From Stutzerimonas stutzeri (lineage in GTDB: Bacteria > Pseudomonadota > Gammaproteobacteria > Pseudomonadales > Pseudomonadaceae): a stretch of 64,000 bases of DNA. The notes beneath the pieces were generated by a model. That model did not search any database and was not told the DNA's origin. It saw nothing but the letters and a program-made list of their open reading frames with translations. Positions within the stretch are counted from its first letter, which is position 1; each line of letters begins with the position of its first letter. Position numbers and translations under genes: made by a program. Below are positions 40,670 through 52,275 of this stretch, in pieces. Where the stretch lies: positions 124,001 to 188,000 of the forward strand of contig DDKB01000014.1 in NCBI GenBank assembly GCA_002339675.1, given 5' to 3'.

Positions 40670-40851
40670 GGTGTTCTCCCGTTTGGTGAATGCTCCGACA
40701 GTTATGCCAGAAAACGATGTTGAAAGGGGAGCGGTTCCCTTTCCGTGTTACCACTTCGAGCGGTTCGGGCCCGGGCCGTTCGATGGATCGCGGCTATCGG
40801 GCTCATCGGCTTGCGCTATCGGCCCCGGCTGCGCCCTCGACATTATCCGGA

Positions 40852-40857
40852 TATAAT
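40852..40857 (+). promoter_or_regulatory. -10 box of the aspS promoter
   Basis: A perfect TATAAT lies about 140 bp upstream of aspS in the 328-bp dps-aspS gap; the -35 region is poor. The predicted leader of about 135 nt is GC-rich and has two hairpins, 40919-40935 (GGCGC/GCGCC) and 40944-40960 (GTCGCC/GGCGAC). Confidence 0.5.
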
Positions 40858-40997
40858 CCCGCGCTTGTATCGAGCGGCTCGGTGGTCGAATGGATCGCGC
40901 CGGGCCTGCCGGAGGTTGGGCGCTCGCCGGGCGCCTGCCACGCGTCGCCGGACGGGCGACCCCAACGAATTTCCCAGTTAGAGAAGCGAACCCCCAC

Positions 40998-42773
40998 ATG
41001 ATGCGCAGCCACTATTGCGGCCAGTTGAACGAAAGCCTGGACGGCCAGGAAATCACTCTTTGCGGCTGGGTTCACCGTCGCCGCGACCACGGCGGGGTCA
41101 TCTTCCTCGACGTTCGCGATCGCGAGGGCTTGGCGCAGGTCGTGTTCGACCCGGATCGCGCCGAGACCTTCGCCGCTGCCGACAAGGTCCGCAGCGAGTA
41201 CGTCATCAAGGTTACCGGCAAGGTGCGCCTGCGCCCGGCCGGTGCGGTCAATCCGAACATGGCGTCCGGCGCGATCGAGGTGCTGGGTTACGACCTGCAG
41301 GTGCTCAACGAGGCCGAGACGCCGCCGTTCCCGTTGAACGAATACAGCGATGTCGGCGAGGAAACCCGGTTGCGCTATCGCTTCGTCGACCTGCGCCGCC
41401 CGGAGATGGCCGAAAAACTGAAGCTGCGCTCGCGTATCACCGCCAGCATCCGCCGCTACCTGGACGAGAACGGCTTCCTGGACGTCGAAACGCCGATCCT
41501 CGGACGCCCGACGCCCGAGGGCGCGCGTGACTACCTGGTGCCGAGCCGCACCCACGCCGGGCATTTCTTCGCGCTGCCGCAGTCGCCGCAACTGTTCAAG
41601 CAGTTACTGATGGTGGCCGGCTTCGATCGCTATTACCAGATCGCCAAATGCTTCCGCGACGAAGACCTGCGGGCCGACCGCCAGCCGGAATTCACCCAGA
41701 TCGATATCGAAACCAGCTTTCTCGACGAAACCGACATCATCGGCATCACCGAGGGGATGATCCGCAAGCTGTTCAAGGAAGTCCTCGGCGTCGAGTTCGG
41801 CGAGTTTCCGCACATGCCGTTCGAAGAAGCCATGCGGCGCTACGGCTCCGACAAGCCGGACCTGCGTATTCCGCTGGAGCTGGTCGATGTCGCCGATCAG
41901 CTGCAACAGGTGGAGTTCAAGGTGTTCAGCGGCCCGGCCAATGACCCGAAGTGCCGCGTCGCGGCGCTGCGCGTGCCGGGCGGGGCGAGCATGCCGCGCA
42001 AGCAGATCGACGACTACACCAAGTTCGTCGGTATCTACGGCGCCAAGGGCCTGGCCTATATCAAGGTCAACGAGCGCGCCAAGGGCGTCGAAGGCCTGCA
42101 GTCGCCGATCGTCAAGAACATCCCGGAAGACAAGTTGAACGTCATCCTCGACCGCGTCGGCGCGGTCGATGGTGACATCGTGTTCTTCGGCGCGGACAAG
42201 GCCAAGATCGTCTCCGAGGCCCTGGGTGCGTTGCGTATCAAACTCGGTCACGACCTCAAGTTGCTGACCTGTGAGTGGGCGCCGATGTGGGTCGTCGATT
42301 TCCCGATGTTCGAAGAGAACGACGACGGCTCGCTGAGCGCGCTGCATCATCCGTTTACGGCGCCCAAGTGCACCCCGCAGGAGCTCGAGGCCAACCCGGC
42401 CGGTGCGCTGTCGCGTGCCTATGACATGGTTCTGAACGGCACCGAGCTCGGCGGCGGCTCGATTCGTATTCACCGCAAGGAGATGCAGCAGACGGTGTTC
42501 CGCATCCTGGGCATCGACGAGGCCGAGCAGGACGAGAAGTTCGGCTTCCTGCTCGATGCACTCAAGTACGGCGCACCGCCACACGGTGGCCTCGCCTTTG
42601 GCCTGGATCGCCTGGTGATGCTGATGACCGGCGCCCAGTCGATTCGCGAGGTCATTGCCTTCCCGAAAACCCAGAGCGCCGCGGATGTGATGACACAGGC
42701 GCCGGGCACGGTAGACGGCAAGGCCTTGCGCGAACTTCATATTCGCCTGCGTGAGCAACCGAAGGCCGAGTGA
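40998..42773 (+). CDS. aspS: Aspartyl-tRNA synthetase (probably non-discriminating, Asp/Asn)
   Basis: A 591-residue bacterial-type class IIb synthetase. An OB-fold anticodon domain ([21 protein letters not shown]), motif 2 with [16 protein letters not shown], a GAD insertion domain and motif 3 ([16 protein letters not shown]) are in order. As I recall, Pseudomonas AspRS also charges tRNA-Asn, and GatCAB then amidates. The [10 protein letters not shown] start matches the Pseudomonas form. yebC follows after 79 bp. Confidence 0.96.
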   Translation: MMRSHYCGQLNESLDGQEITLCGWVHRRRDHGGVIFLDVRDREGLAQVVFDPDRAETFAAADKVRSEYVIKVTGKVRLRPAGAVNPNMASGAIEVLGYDLQVLNEAETPPFPLNEYSDVGEETRLRYRFVDLRRPEMAEKLKLRSRITASIRRYLDENGFLDVETPILGRPTPEGARDYLVPSRTHAGHFFALPQSPQLFKQLLMVAGFDRYYQIAKCFRDEDLRADRQPEFTQIDIETSFLDETDIIGITEGMIRKLFKEVLGVEFGEFPHMPFEEAMRRYGSDKPDLRIPLELVDVADQLQQVEFKVFSGPANDPKCRVAALRVPGGASMPRKQIDDYTKFVGIYGAKGLAYIKVNERAKGVEGLQSPIVKNIPEDKLNVILDRVGAVDGDIVFFGADKAKIVSEALGALRIKLGHDLKLLTCEWAPMWVVDFPMFEENDDGSLSALHHPFTAPKCTPQELEANPAGALSRAYDMVLNGTELGGGSIRIHRKEMQQTVFRILGIDEAEQDEKFGFLLDALKYGAPPHGGLAFGLDRLVMLMTGAQSIREVIAFPKTQSAADVMTQAPGTVDGKALRELHIRLREQPKAE

Positions 42774-42852
42774 TGGCGGCGCCGGAGCCCAGGGAAACCT
42801 GGGCTCTTGGTTTCAGCACGATGACAACGTTGATCGGAAAGGGAGGCAGTTA

Positions 42853-43599
42853 ATGGCTGGTCATTCCAAATGGGCCAACATCAAGCACCGCAAGGGGCGC
42901 CAGGACGCCAAGCGCGGCAAGATTTTCACCAAACTCATCCGTGAGCTGACCGTTGCGGCGAAGAGCGGGGGCATTCCTGCCGACAATCCACGCCTGCGTT
43001 TGGCGGTGGACAAGGCACTGGTTGCCAACATGACGCGCGAGACCATCGACCGCGCCATCGCTCGGGGTGCCGGTACCAACGAAGCCGACAACATGGCCGA
43101 GCTGACCTACGAAGGCTACGCGCCCAGCGGCGTGGCCATCATCGTCGAGGCCATGACCGACAACCGTAACCGCACCGCGGCGGAAGTCCGTCATGCGTTC
43201 AGCAAGCACGGCGGCAACCTCGGCACCGACGGTTCGGTCGCCTACATGTTCGATCGCAAGGGCCAGATCAGCTTCGCCGCCGGCGTGGACGAGGACGCGC
43301 TGATGGAAGCGGCGCTGGAGGCCGGCGCAGACGATGTGGAAATGGGCGACGATGGTTCGGCGTTGGTGTCCACCGGTTTCGCCGACTTCCACGCGGTGAA
43401 CGAGGCGTTGAGCGAGGCTGGCTTCAAGGCCGAGGAGGCGGACATCGCCATGATTCCCTCTATCTCGGCACCGCTCGGCGACCTGGAAACGGCGCAAAAA
43501 GTGCTGCGCCTGATCGACGCGCTGGAAGACCTGGACGACGTGCAGAACGTCTACCACAACGCGGAAATCCCGGACGAGCTCATGGAACAGCTGGACTGA
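42853..43599 (+). CDS. pmpR: YebC/PmpR-family transcriptional regulator
   Basis: A 248-residue YebC/TACO1-family protein with the hallmark N-terminus [21 protein letters not shown] and the central [21 protein letters not shown]. In P. aeruginosa the homologue PmpR represses the pqsR quorum-sensing gene, while related proteins aid ribosomes at proline stretches. A GGGAGG ribosome-binding site lies before the ATG. It is in the conserved aspS-yebC-ruvCAB order. Confidence 0.94.
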   Translation: MAGHSKWANIKHRKGRQDAKRGKIFTKLIRELTVAAKSGGIPADNPRLRLAVDKALVANMTRETIDRAIARGAGTNEADNMAELTYEGYAPSGVAIIVEAMTDNRNRTAAEVRHAFSKHGGNLGTDGSVAYMFDRKGQISFAAGVDEDALMEAALEAGADDVEMGDDGSALVSTGFADFHAVNEALSEAGFKAEEADIAMIPSISAPLGDLETAQKVLRLIDALEDLDDVQNVYHNAEIPDELMEQLD

Positions 43600-43616
43600 T
43601 CGTTCAGGTCATCCGG

Positions 43617-43648
43617 GCCGGGAGCGACTTCGGTGCTCCCGGCTTTCC
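43617..43648 (+). terminator. Probable terminator after yebC/pmpR
   Basis: A perfect 9-bp stem GCCGGGAGC/GCTCCCGGC (43617-43625 and 43635-43643) with a 9-nt loop containing CTTCGG is followed by TTTCC. The short T-tract makes it moderate. Confidence 0.6.
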
Positions 43649-43761
43649 GTTGGGTTTGATCTGGCGGGACGGCGCCGCCTCGTTATCCGCGTTATCCGCT
43701 GGCCGCCCTGCATTGCGCTCCTTATACTGGCGGCTGGATAAATAGACAGTATGGCGGCGGC

Positions 43762-44286
43762 ATGACGCTTATTCTGGGGATCGACCCCGGTTCACGAATT
43801 ACCGGCTACGGCGTGGTGCGCGATACCGGTCGCACATGCGAATACGTGGCGTCGGGCTGCATCCGCACTGGCAGCGGCGAGCTGGCGGCGCGCCTGCAGG
43901 CGGTCTTCGTCGGCGTCAGCGAGGTGATTCGCCTGCACGGGCCGGTGACCATGGGCATCGAGCAGGTGTTTATGGCGCGCAACGCGGATTCGGCGCTCAA
44001 GCTGGGGCAGGCTCGCGGTGCCGCCATCGTCGCCGCAGCCGAGCAGGGGCTGCAGATTGCCGAATACACCGCCACCCAGGTCAAGCAGGCGATCGCCGGC
44101 ACCGGCGGGGCGGACAAGCAGCAGGTGCAGCTGATGGTCATGCACCTGCTGAAATTGACCCAAAAGCCGCAGATCGATGCGTCCGATGCCCTGGCCATCG
44201 CGCTGTGTCACGCCCACCATCGCCAGAGCCTGATCCCCCATGGCCTGGCTGCAGCCAAGCGAAGGGGCGGGCGCCTGCGGCTGTAA
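43762..44286 (+). CDS. ruvC: Holliday junction resolvase RuvC
   Basis: RuvC nicks Holliday junctions symmetrically to finish recombinational repair. The 174-residue protein has the four catalytic acids: Asp7 (ILGIDPG), Glu in MGIEQVF, and the two Asp in [21 protein letters not shown] at 43723-43728 may be the promoter -10. It is first of ruvCAB. Confidence 0.96.
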   Translation: MTLILGIDPGSRITGYGVVRDTGRTCEYVASGCIRTGSGELAARLQAVFVGVSEVIRLHGPVTMGIEQVFMARNADSALKLGQARGAAIVAAAEQGLQIAEYTATQVKQAIAGTGGADKQQVQLMVMHLLKLTQKPQIDASDALAIALCHAHHRQSLIPHGLAAAKRRGGRLRL

Positions 44287-44363
44287 CTCAACCGGTGCCG
44301 GACTCGGTCCCAGGCTTGGGGCGCGGCCGGCCATCGCTCGGCTCGACAGAGGATGCAAGTGAA

Positions 44364-44981
44364 GTGATCGGACGTTTGCGCGGCACCCTGGCTGAGAAGC
44401 AGCCACCGCACCTGGTTCTCGACGTCAATGGCGTCGGCTATGAACTCGAAGTGCCCATGACCACCCTGTATCGCCTGCCGGCGATCGGTGAGCCGGCCAC
44501 GCTGCACACCCATCTGGTGGTGCGGGAGGACGCGCACCTGCTCTACGGTTTCGCCGACAAGCGCGACCGTGAGCTGTTTCGCGAGCTGATCCGGCTCAAT
44601 GGTGTCGGGCCGAAGTTGGCCCTGGCGCTGATGTCCGGTCTTGAGGTCGATGAGCTGGTGCGCTGCGTGCAAGCCCAGGATACGTCGGTCCTGGTGAAAA
44701 TCCCGGGCGTTGGCAAGAAGACCGCCGAGCGCCTGCTGGTCGAACTGAAGGATCGCTTCAAGGCCTGGGAGACCATGCCGTCGATCGCGACCCTGGTGGT
44801 GGAACCGCGCACGACTGTGGCAGTCTCAACCGCCGAGACAGACGCCGTCAGTGCGCTGATTTCCCTCGGCTTCAAGCCGCAAGAGGCCAGCCGGGCCGTA
44901 GCCGCCGTGCAGGCCGCCGTACAGGAAGAACACTTGAGCAGTGAAGACCTGATCCGCCGCGCACTCAAAGGAATGGTCTGA
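44364..44981 (+). CDS. ruvA: Holliday junction DNA helicase subunit RuvA
   Basis: RuvA binds four-way junctions and loads RuvB. The 205-residue protein has an N-terminal OB fold ([20 protein letters not shown]), two helix-hairpin-helix motifs ([15 protein letters not shown] and [16 protein letters not shown]) and the C-terminal RuvB-binding domain ([13 protein letters not shown]). It starts with GTG at 44364; longer in-frame readings lie inside ruvC. ruvB follows after 69 bp. Confidence 0.95.
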   Translation: MIGRLRGTLAEKQPPHLVLDVNGVGYELEVPMTTLYRLPAIGEPATLHTHLVVREDAHLLYGFADKRDRELFRELIRLNGVGPKLALALMSGLEVDELVRCVQAQDTSVLVKIPGVGKKTAERLLVELKDRFKAWETMPSIATLVVEPRTTVAVSTAETDAVSALISLGFKPQEASRAVAAVQAAVQEEHLSSEDLIRRALKGMV

Positions 44982-45050
44982 CGTGGCCGCCCTTGACTCC
45001 CTTGCAATCGCCCACCCTGGCCGTGCCGGCCTGTCCGCAGGCGCCGAATC

Positions 45051-46103
<1,053 letters not shown>

Positions 46104-46154
46104 CGAAAATATTGTTCTGCCACCTGATTGGCATTTGCAGAGCCTGGCACTAGT

Positions 46155-46598
46155 ATGCGCGCGGAATCACAAGCTCAAGCGTTTACCCATCGCTGTCGCG
46201 TCTATTACGAGGACACCGATGCGGGCGGCATCGTCTATTACGTCAACTACCTCAAATTCATGGAGCGGGCCCGTACCGAACGGTTGCGCAGTCTGGGTTT
46301 TGCTCAGTCGCAGCTGGTTGGTGAAGACCTGCTGTTTGTCGTGCATTCCAGTGAGGCGCGCTACCACGCGCCGGCTCGTCTGGACGACGAACTGCTGGTG
46401 ACCGCCGAGGTGGTCGAGGTCAAGCGCGCCAGCCTGCGCTTCAGGCAGCAGGTGCGGCGTGCCAGTGATGAGCGGCTGCTCTGCGAAGGGCATTTCGTGA
46501 TCGCCTGTGTACGCACCGAGAGTTTGAAACCCCGTCCCATTCCCGAGGCGCTGCGCGCAGCCTTCGCCGGATCGGGTCTATCCCCTGCAGGAGAGTAA
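46155..46598 (+). CDS. ybgC: Tol-Pal-associated acyl-CoA thioesterase YbgC
   Basis: A 147-residue hot-dog-fold thioesterase with the catalytic Asp in [24 protein letters not shown]. It probably acts on acyl-CoA or acyl-ACP at the inner membrane, linking phospholipid metabolism to the Tol-Pal system. The ATG at 46155 gives the normal N-terminus. It ends 2 bp before tolQ and so heads the tol operon. Confidence 0.95.
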   Translation: MRAESQAQAFTHRCRVYYEDTDAGGIVYYVNYLKFMERARTERLRSLGFAQSQLVGEDLLFVVHSSEARYHAPARLDDELLVTAEVVEVKRASLRFRQQVRRASDERLLCEGHFVIACVRTESLKPRPIPEALRAAFAGSGLSPAGE

Positions 46599-46600
46599 GC

Positions 46601-47293
46601 GTGGAAGCCAACGTCGATCATATGTCCATGTGGAGCCTGATCAGCAACGCCAGCTTTGTGGTCCAGCTGGTCATGCTGATCCTGGTGGGTGCCTCGGTCA
46701 CCTCGTGGATCCTGATTTTCCAGCGCGGCAACATGCTGCGGGCGGCCAAGCGCGCGCTGGATGGCTTCGAGGAGCGGTTCTGGTCGGGCATCGACCTGTC
46801 GAAGCTGTACCGCCAGGCCGGCAGTAATCCGGATCCGGACTCGGGTGTCGAGCAGATCTTCCGCGCCGGTTTCAAGGAGTTCTCCCGTTTGCGCCAGCAG
46901 CAGGGCGTCGATCCGGATGCGGTGATGGACGGTGTCAACCGCGCGATGCGCGTGGCGATCTCTCGCGAGGAAGAAAAGCTCGACCAGAGCCTGCCGTTCC
47001 TCGCCACCGTGGGTTCTACCAGCCCCTATATCGGCCTGTTCGGTACGGTGTGGGGCATCATGAACTCCTTCCGCGGCCTGGCACAGGTCCAGCAGGCGAC
47101 GCTGGCCACCGTGGCTCCGGGTATTGCCGAAGCGCTCATTGCCACGGCCATCGGCCTGTTTGCGGCGATTCCGGCCGTAATTGCCTATAACCGATTCGCG
47201 GCGCGTGGCGAGATGCTCATTGGTCGTTACTACACCTTTGCCGATGAGTTCCAGGCGATCCTTCACCGCAAAGTTCACACCACCGAAGATTGA
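46601..47293 (+). CDS. tolQ: Tol-Pal system proton-channel subunit TolQ
   Basis: TolQ, with TolR, converts proton flow into force for outer-membrane constriction at division. The 230-residue protein has three membrane helices (about 17-37, 137-160 and 172-195) and the MotA/ExbB motif GLFGTVWGIMNSF. The GTG at 46601 matches Pseudomonas TolQ, although an ATG at 46622 is possible. Overlap and spacing place it in ybgC-tolQRAB-pal-cpoB. Confidence 0.96.
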   Translation: MEANVDHMSMWSLISNASFVVQLVMLILVGASVTSWILIFQRGNMLRAAKRALDGFEERFWSGIDLSKLYRQAGSNPDPDSGVEQIFRAGFKEFSRLRQQQGVDPDAVMDGVNRAMRVAISREEEKLDQSLPFLATVGSTSPYIGLFGTVWGIMNSFRGLAQVQQATLATVAPGIAEALIATAIGLFAAIPAVIAYNRFAARGEMLIGRYYTFADEFQAILHRKVHTTED

Positions 47294-47304
47294 GGCCGCT
47301 GGCC

Positions 47305-47757
47305 ATGGCAAGAATTCGCAACAGGCGCAAACCCGTCGCCGAGATGAACGTGGTGCCTTACATCGACGTGATGCTGGTGCTGCTGGTGATCTTCATGGTG
47401 ACCGCCCCGATGCTTAACCAGGGGGTGAAGGTTGACCTGCCGAAGGTCAGCAGCGAAGTGCTGCCGCAGGATAACGATGCGCGCGTGCTGACGATTTCCA
47501 TCAAGGCCGACAAGACCTACTACTGGAACATCGGCAGCGAAGTTGATACCGACACCGTTCAAGACAAGGCGCTGACGCTGGCCGAGATGACCAAGGCGGT
47601 GACGGCGATCATGAACCAGAACCGCAGCCAGGGTAAGCAGGTGCAGGTCTTCGTACGCGGTGACAAGGCCGTCGACTACGGCTCGGTCATGTCCGCTATG
47701 GGTGGGCTGCAGGAAGCAGGCGTGGGCAATGTCGGCCTGATCACCGAGGCGCCGTGA
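47305..47757 (+). CDS. tolR: Tol-Pal system protein TolR
   Basis: A 150-residue ExbD-like protein with one membrane helix (about 20-42) containing the essential Asp in VVPYIDVMLVLLVIFMV, and a periplasmic domain. The ATG at 47305 is preferred to a TTG at 47290. It lies 11 bp after tolQ and its stop overlaps the tolA ATG by 1 nt. Confidence 0.96.
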   Translation: MARIRNRRKPVAEMNVVPYIDVMLVLLVIFMVTAPMLNQGVKVDLPKVSSEVLPQDNDARVLTISIKADKTYYWNIGSEVDTDTVQDKALTLAEMTKAVTAIMNQNRSQGKQVQVFVRGDKAVDYGSVMSAMGGLQEAGVGNVGLITEAP

Positions 47758-48788
47758 TGTCACGTCCGGAACCCTCGCGCTCGGAAAGCCTGTACTGGCC
47801 GACGATACTGGCCGTCGGGCTGCACATCATTATCTTCGCAATGCTCTTCGTCAGTTTCGCGATGACACCCGAGCTGCCGCCGTCAAAGCCCATCGTCCAG
47901 GCCACGCTCTACCAGCTGAAATCGCAGAGCCAGGCGAAAACCCAGACCAACCAGAAAATCGCCGGCGAGGCGAAGAAGACTGCAGCCAAGCAGTACGAAG
48001 CCGAGCAACTGGAACAGCGCAAGGTCGAGCAGCAAAAGCAGGCCGCGGCCAAGGCTGCGGAACAAAAAAAGGCAGACGAGGCTCGAAAGGCCGACAAAGC
48101 CAAGGCTGAGGCGGCGAAAAAGGCCGCCGAAGCCAAACAGGCCGAGGAAGCCAAGGCGGCTGAGCAGAAAAAACAGGCCGATATCGCCAAGAAGAAGGCT
48201 GCGGACGAGGCGGCTAAGAAAAAGGCTGCCGAAGAGGCAGAAAAGAAAAAGGCGGCCGAGGAGGCCAAGAAGAAGGCCGCTGCCGAGCAGGCAAAGAAAA
48301 AGGCAGCCGAGGACGCCAAGAAAAAGGCCGCTGCCGAAGCCGCCAAAAAGAAGGCTGCCGAGGAGGCCAAGAAGAAGGCTGCGGCAGAGGCTGCGCGCAA
48401 GGCTGCCGAGGACAAGAAGGCGCAGGCGCTTGCTGAGCTCCTGTCCGACGATACCGAGCGCCAGCAGGCCATGGCCGATACCCAGGGTGACCAGGTGTCC
48501 GGCAACTTCGACGACCTGATTCGCATGCGTGCTGCTGAAGGCTGGAGCCGGCCGCCATCGGCGCGCAACAACATGTCGGTGACCCTGCGGGTCAACATGT
48601 TGCCCGATGGAACGGTGGCGGCGGTGACCGTGTCTCGCTCCAGCGGAGACGCACCGTTTGATAATTCCGCCGTTGCGGCGGTCAAGAACATTGGTCGGCT
48701 GACCGAGATGCAGGGGCTGTCCGCCCAGGAGTTTCAGCCGTATCGCTCGTTCACGATGACATTCACGCCTGAGGATCTAGCGTTGTGA
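47757..48788 (+). CDS. tolA: Tol-Pal system bridging protein TolA
   Basis: TolA spans the periplasm from TolQR to TolB/Pal. The 343-residue protein has an N-terminal membrane helix (about 14-38). A long Lys/Ala/Glu helix of degenerate KKAAEEA-type repeats runs from about 60 to 220, and a globular C-terminal domain includes [17 protein letters not shown] and [12 protein letters not shown]. The repeated codons make a low-complexity stretch at 48050-48420. It overlaps tolB by 4 nt. Confidence 0.95.
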   Translation: MSRPEPSRSESLYWPTILAVGLHIIIFAMLFVSFAMTPELPPSKPIVQATLYQLKSQSQAKTQTNQKIAGEAKKTAAKQYEAEQLEQRKVEQQKQAAAKAAEQKKADEARKADKAKAEAAKKAAEAKQAEEAKAAEQKKQADIAKKKAADEAAKKKAAEEAEKKKAAEEAKKKAAAEQAKKKAAEDAKKKAAAEAAKKKAAEEAKKKAAAEAARKAAEDKKAQALAELLSDDTERQQAMADTQGDQVSGNFDDLIRMRAAEGWSRPPSARNNMSVTLRVNMLPDGTVAAVTVSRSSGDAPFDNSAVAAVKNIGRLTEMQGLSAQEFQPYRSFTMTFTPEDLAL

Positions 48789-50086
48789 TCAATTACTTCC
48801 GAGGTTTCATGGTGCTTCTGCTGGTCGTATGCGGCCAGGCCGGAGCGCAGGAGAAGAACATCGTCGTTACCAGTGGCGCCGATCGTGCGATACCGGTCGC
48901 CGTGGTGCCGTTCGGCTGGCAGGGCGGCACTGTGCTGCCCGAGGACATGGCTGAGATCGTCGGTAACGACCTGCGCAACTCCGGGATTTTCCAGCCGATA
49001 CCCAAGCAGAACATGATCAGCCTGCCGACACGCGGCAGCGAGATCATCTTTCGTGACTGGAAGGCATTGGGTGCGCAGTACGTGATGGTCGGCAACATCG
49101 AGCCGTCTGGCGGCAAACTGCAGATCCGCTACGAGGTGTTCAACGTGAGCACCGAGCAGCAGGTCATGACCGGCACCGTGGGCGGCGCGCCGAACCAGTT
49201 GCGTGACATGGCGCACTTCGCTGCCGACCAGGCTTTCGAAAAGCTCACCGGCATCAAGGGCGCGTTCTCCACGCGGCTGCTATATGTCACGGTCGAGCGT
49301 CTAGGCGCGGCGAACACCCGCTACACCCTGCAGCGTTCCGACTATGACGGCGCGCGTGCGGTCACCTTGCTGCAGTCGCGCGAGCCGATCCTGTCGCCAC
49401 GCTACTCGCCGGACGGTCGGCGCATCGCCTATGTTTCATTCGAACAGAAACGCCCGCGCATCTTCATGCAGCACATCGACACGGGTCGGCGCGAGCAGAT
49501 CACCAACTTCGAAGGGCTGAACGGCGCGCCGGCGTTCTCGCCGGACGGCAATCGGCTGGCTTTCGTGCTGTCCAAGGACGGCAATCCGGAAATCTACGTG
49601 ATGGACCTCGGTTCGCGGCAGCTGCAGCGGCTGACCAATCATTACGCGATCGATACGGAGCCTTTCTGGGGTGCCGATGGTCAAACCATCTACTTCACCT
49701 CGGACCGCGCCGGGAAACCGCAGATCTACAAGCAGCGGCTGGGCGGCAACAATGCCGAGCGCGTCACCTTCGTCGGTAACTACAACGCCAACCCGAAGCT
49801 GTCCGCGGACGAGAAAACCCTGGTCATGATCCACCGCCAGGAGGGCTATACCAACTTCAAGGTTGCCGCCCAGGACCTCAAGCGTGGCAACCTGCGGATC
49901 CTGTCGGAGACGAGTTTAGATGAGTCGCCCACTGTTGCGCCTAATGGCACCATGCTAATCTACGCGACCCGCCAGCAGGGCCGGGGAGTCTTGATGCTCG
50001 TATCCATCAATGGACGAGTTAGGCTCCCGCTTCCTACTGCTCAAGGCGAAGTCCGTGAGCCATCGTGGTCCCCTTACCTGAACTGA
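48785..50086 (+). CDS. tolB: Tol-Pal system periplasmic protein TolB
   Basis: A 433-residue periplasmic protein with signal peptide (cut after GQAGA), an N-terminal domain and a six-bladed beta-propeller. The propeller repeats are [28 protein letters not shown] and [15 protein letters not shown]. It binds Pal and the TolA C-terminus. It starts with GTG, coupled to tolA. Pal follows after 50 bp with its own spacing and perhaps promoter. Confidence 0.96.
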   Translation: MINYFRGFMVLLLVVCGQAGAQEKNIVVTSGADRAIPVAVVPFGWQGGTVLPEDMAEIVGNDLRNSGIFQPIPKQNMISLPTRGSEIIFRDWKALGAQYVMVGNIEPSGGKLQIRYEVFNVSTEQQVMTGTVGGAPNQLRDMAHFAADQAFEKLTGIKGAFSTRLLYVTVERLGAANTRYTLQRSDYDGARAVTLLQSREPILSPRYSPDGRRIAYVSFEQKRPRIFMQHIDTGRREQITNFEGLNGAPAFSPDGNRLAFVLSKDGNPEIYVMDLGSRQLQRLTNHYAIDTEPFWGADGQTIYFTSDRAGKPQIYKQRLGGNNAERVTFVGNYNANPKLSADEKTLVMIHRQEGYTNFKVAAQDLKRGNLRILSETSLDESPTVAPNGTMLIYATRQQGRGVLMLVSINGRVRLPLPTAQGEVREPSWSPYLN

Positions 50087-50136
50087 TGCGGTATCAATGC
50101 TTTACCTAACCAAAAACACACCTGGGGTTGTTACAC

Positions 50137-50643
50137 ATGGAAATGCTGAAATTCGGTAAGTTCGCTGCGCTGGCGCTGGCTATGGCCGTAGCTGTTGGTT
50201 GTTCGTCCAAGGGCGGCGACGACTCTGGCGAAGGCTCCTCCGCCATTGACCCGAACGCTGGCTACGGCGCCAACAGCGGTGACGTCGACGGCAGCATGAA
50301 CGGCGAAGAAGCCGCTCTGCGCGCGATCACCACCTTCTACTTCGAATACGACAGCTCGGACCTGAAGCCAGAAGCCATGCGCGCTCTCGATGTTCACGCC
50401 AAGGACCTGAAGTCCGCCGGCAACCGTGTCGTGCTGGAAGGCCACACCGACGAGCGCGGCACCCGCGAATACAACATGGCGCTGGGTGAGCGTCGTGCCA
50501 AGGCGGTTCAGCGTTACCTGGTTCTGCAGGGTGTGTCTCCTGCCCAGCTGGAACTGGTTTCCTACGGCGAAGAGCGTCCTGTTGCCATGGGCAACGACGA
50601 GCAGTCCTGGGCCCAGAACCGTCGCGTTGAACTGCGTAAGTAA
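50137..50643 (+). CDS. oprL: Peptidoglycan-associated lipoprotein Pal (OprL)
   Basis: A 168-residue outer-membrane lipoprotein (lipobox VGC, Cys22) with an OmpA-like peptidoglycan-binding domain. [12 protein letters not shown] and [20 protein letters not shown] bind meso-DAP. It is almost identical in layout to Pseudomonas OprL. It tethers the outer membrane to the wall and is released by TolA-TolB during constriction. The ATG at 50137 gives MEMLKFGKF. Confidence 0.97.
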   Translation: MEMLKFGKFAALALAMAVAVGCSSKGGDDSGEGSSAIDPNAGYGANSGDVDGSMNGEEAALRAITTFYFEYDSSDLKPEAMRALDVHAKDLKSAGNRVVLEGHTDERGTREYNMALGERRAKAVQRYLVLQGVSPAQLELVSYGEERPVAMGNDEQSWAQNRRVELRK

Positions 50644-50649
50644 CAAGTC

Positions 50650-51468
50650 ATGCTCAAGCACCGCTACGCTTTGACCCTTATCGCGCTTGGCCTGCCGCTC
50701 GTCGCGGCTGCCCAGGTGCCAGTGGTGGAATACGACGCGCAACCGCAAGGTGGTCAGCAGTCAGGTTATTCCTCCGGGGCCGACAACGGCGGTGCCTACG
50801 CGGGAGGCGGGGCGGTTGCCCCGTCTTCGGCGCAGGGCATGCTCTTCGTGCAACTGCAGCAGATGCAGGAAGAGATCGCGCAGTTGCGCGGCATGCTCGA
50901 GGTCCAGCAGAACGAGATCCAGCGTCTGAAGCAGGAAGGGCTGGAGCGGTATCAGGATCTGGATCGTCGTCTGGCGAACGCCTCCGTTGGTGGTTCGGCC
51001 AGTCAGAATTCATCCGCTAGCGGCAGTCTGGGCGGCGGTTCATCCCCGTCGGTGAATGGCTCCGTTGTGGAGAGCGGTGGTGCGGCATCGGCCGACCCCG
51101 AAAAGGAAAAACTGTACTACGACGCCGCCTTCGATCTGATCAAGGCGAAGGACTTCGATAAGGCCAGCCAGGCTTTCGCGGCATTCCTGCGCAAGTATCC
51201 GAACAGCCCGTACGCCGGCAATGCTCAGTATTGGTTGGGCGAAGTCAATCTTGCCAAGGGTGACCTTCAGGGGGCTGGGCAGGCCTTTGCCAAGGTCAGC
51301 CAAGCTTATCCGCAGCATAACAAGGTGCCGGATTCCCTGTACAAGCTGGCCGATGTCGAGATTCGCCTGGGCAATCGTGATAAGGCCAATGCCATTCTTC
51401 GGCAGGTCGTCGCCGACTACCCGAACAGCTCGGCAGCACAGTTGGCGCAGCGCCAGCTCAATCGCTGA
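50650..51468 (+). CDS. cpoB: Cell-division coordinator CpoB (YbgF)
   Basis: A 272-residue periplasmic protein with signal peptide (LPLVAAAQ), an N-terminal coiled coil (residues about 65-110), a Ser/Gly-rich linker (about 115-145) and three C-terminal TPR repeats (YYDAAFDLIKAKDFDKASQAF and following). CpoB links Tol-Pal to PBP1B. It is the last gene of the tol operon, 6 bp after pal. Confidence 0.94.
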   Translation: MLKHRYALTLIALGLPLVAAAQVPVVEYDAQPQGGQQSGYSSGADNGGAYAGGGAVAPSSAQGMLFVQLQQMQEEIAQLRGMLEVQQNEIQRLKQEGLERYQDLDRRLANASVGGSASQNSSASGSLGGGSSPSVNGSVVESGGAASADPEKEKLYYDAAFDLIKAKDFDKASQAFAAFLRKYPNSPYAGNAQYWLGEVNLAKGDLQGAGQAFAKVSQAYPQHNKVPDSLYKLADVEIRLGNRDKANAILRQVVADYPNSSAAQLAQRQLNR

Positions 51469-51486
51469 CCGTTGCTTGCCGTCTCC

Positions 51487-51511
51487 AAAACCCGCCGTTG
51501 GCGGGTTTTTT
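51487..51511 (+). terminator. Terminator of the tol-pal operon
   Basis: A 10-bp stem AAAACCCGCC/GGCGGGTTTT with a 3-nt loop GTT runs straight into further T residues, 18 bp after the cpoB stop. Confidence 0.9.
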
Positions 51512-51581
51512 CGTTAGACTGCGCGGCCTATTCCAAGAACGGAGGCGGATGGCCTGTTTCGCCGTCGCGCCCGTGGTGCTC

Positions 51582-52229
51582 ATGCAAGATAACCTGCGAA
51601 TCAACGAGATTTTCTTCTCGTTGCAGGGCGAGGCCCGTACCTGCGGCTTGCCCACGGTATTCATACGGCTGACGGGATGTCCGTTGCGCTGCCAGTACTG
51701 CGACACGGCCTATGCATTCAGCGGCGGTGAGATCATGCCGCTCGAGGCGATCCTTGAGCGCGTCGCGTCCTTTAGTCCTCGCTACGTCTGCGTCACAGGC
51801 GGTGAACCTCTGGCTCAACCCAATTGTCTGCCGCTGTTGCGGCGCCTTTGTGATGCCGGTTACGAGGTGTCCTTGGAGACCAGCGGCGCGCTGGATATTT
51901 CCGGTACGGACGAACGGGTGAGCCGAGTTGTTGACCTTAAGACCCCCGGCTCCGCCGAAATGGGGCGGAATCTGTACGAGAATATCGGGCAGCTAACAGG
52001 CAACGACCAAGTGAAGTTCGTGATTTGCTCTCGCGAGGATTACGACTGGGCTGTGTCCAAGCTCATCGAATACCGGCTGGACGTTCGTGCGGGCGAAGTG
52101 CTGTTTTCGCCCAGTCACGGTCAGGTCGAGGCGCGTTCGCTGGCGGATTGGATCGTCAGCGACAATCTTCCGGTGCGCCTGCAGCTGCAGCTGCACAAGA
52201 TTCTCTGGGATGACGCGCCCGGTCACTGA
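51582..52229 (+). CDS. queE: 7-carboxy-7-deazaguanine synthase
   Basis: A radical-SAM enzyme making CDG, a precursor of queuosine. The 215-residue form has the CxxxCxxC cluster motif in [23 protein letters not shown] and [10 protein letters not shown]. The ATG at 51582 ([17 protein letters not shown]) matches the Pseudomonas length. An in-frame ATG at 51549 has a stronger GGAGG box and would add 11 residues, so the start is uncertain. queC follows. Confidence 0.93.
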   Translation: MQDNLRINEIFFSLQGEARTCGLPTVFIRLTGCPLRCQYCDTAYAFSGGEIMPLEAILERVASFSPRYVCVTGGEPLAQPNCLPLLRRLCDAGYEVSLETSGALDISGTDERVSRVVDLKTPGSAEMGRNLYENIGQLTGNDQVKFVICSREDYDWAVSKLIEYRLDVRAGEVLFSPSHGQVEARSLADWIVSDNLPVRLQLQLHKILWDDAPGH

Positions 52230-52275
52230 CCCGGTCGACGGTTCCGCATGTTTCATTCCCTACAGGTGGGCGCTG

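Noticed and set aside
48050..48420. Apparent tandem repeats in tolA resembling a CRISPR-like or satellite array
   Set aside because: Units are degenerate KKAAEEA codons within an open frame with no unique spacers; this is the normal TolA coiled-coil region.
47909..48691. Minus-strand frame rich in Ala/Ser/Phe opposite tolA
   Set aside because: It arises from the low-complexity Lys/Ala codons of the TolA helix. The tol operon context fixes the true strand.
52230..52275. preQ1 riboswitch before queC
   Set aside because: The 46-bp gap is too short and lacks the C-rich loop/A-rich tail pattern; none is seen before queE either.
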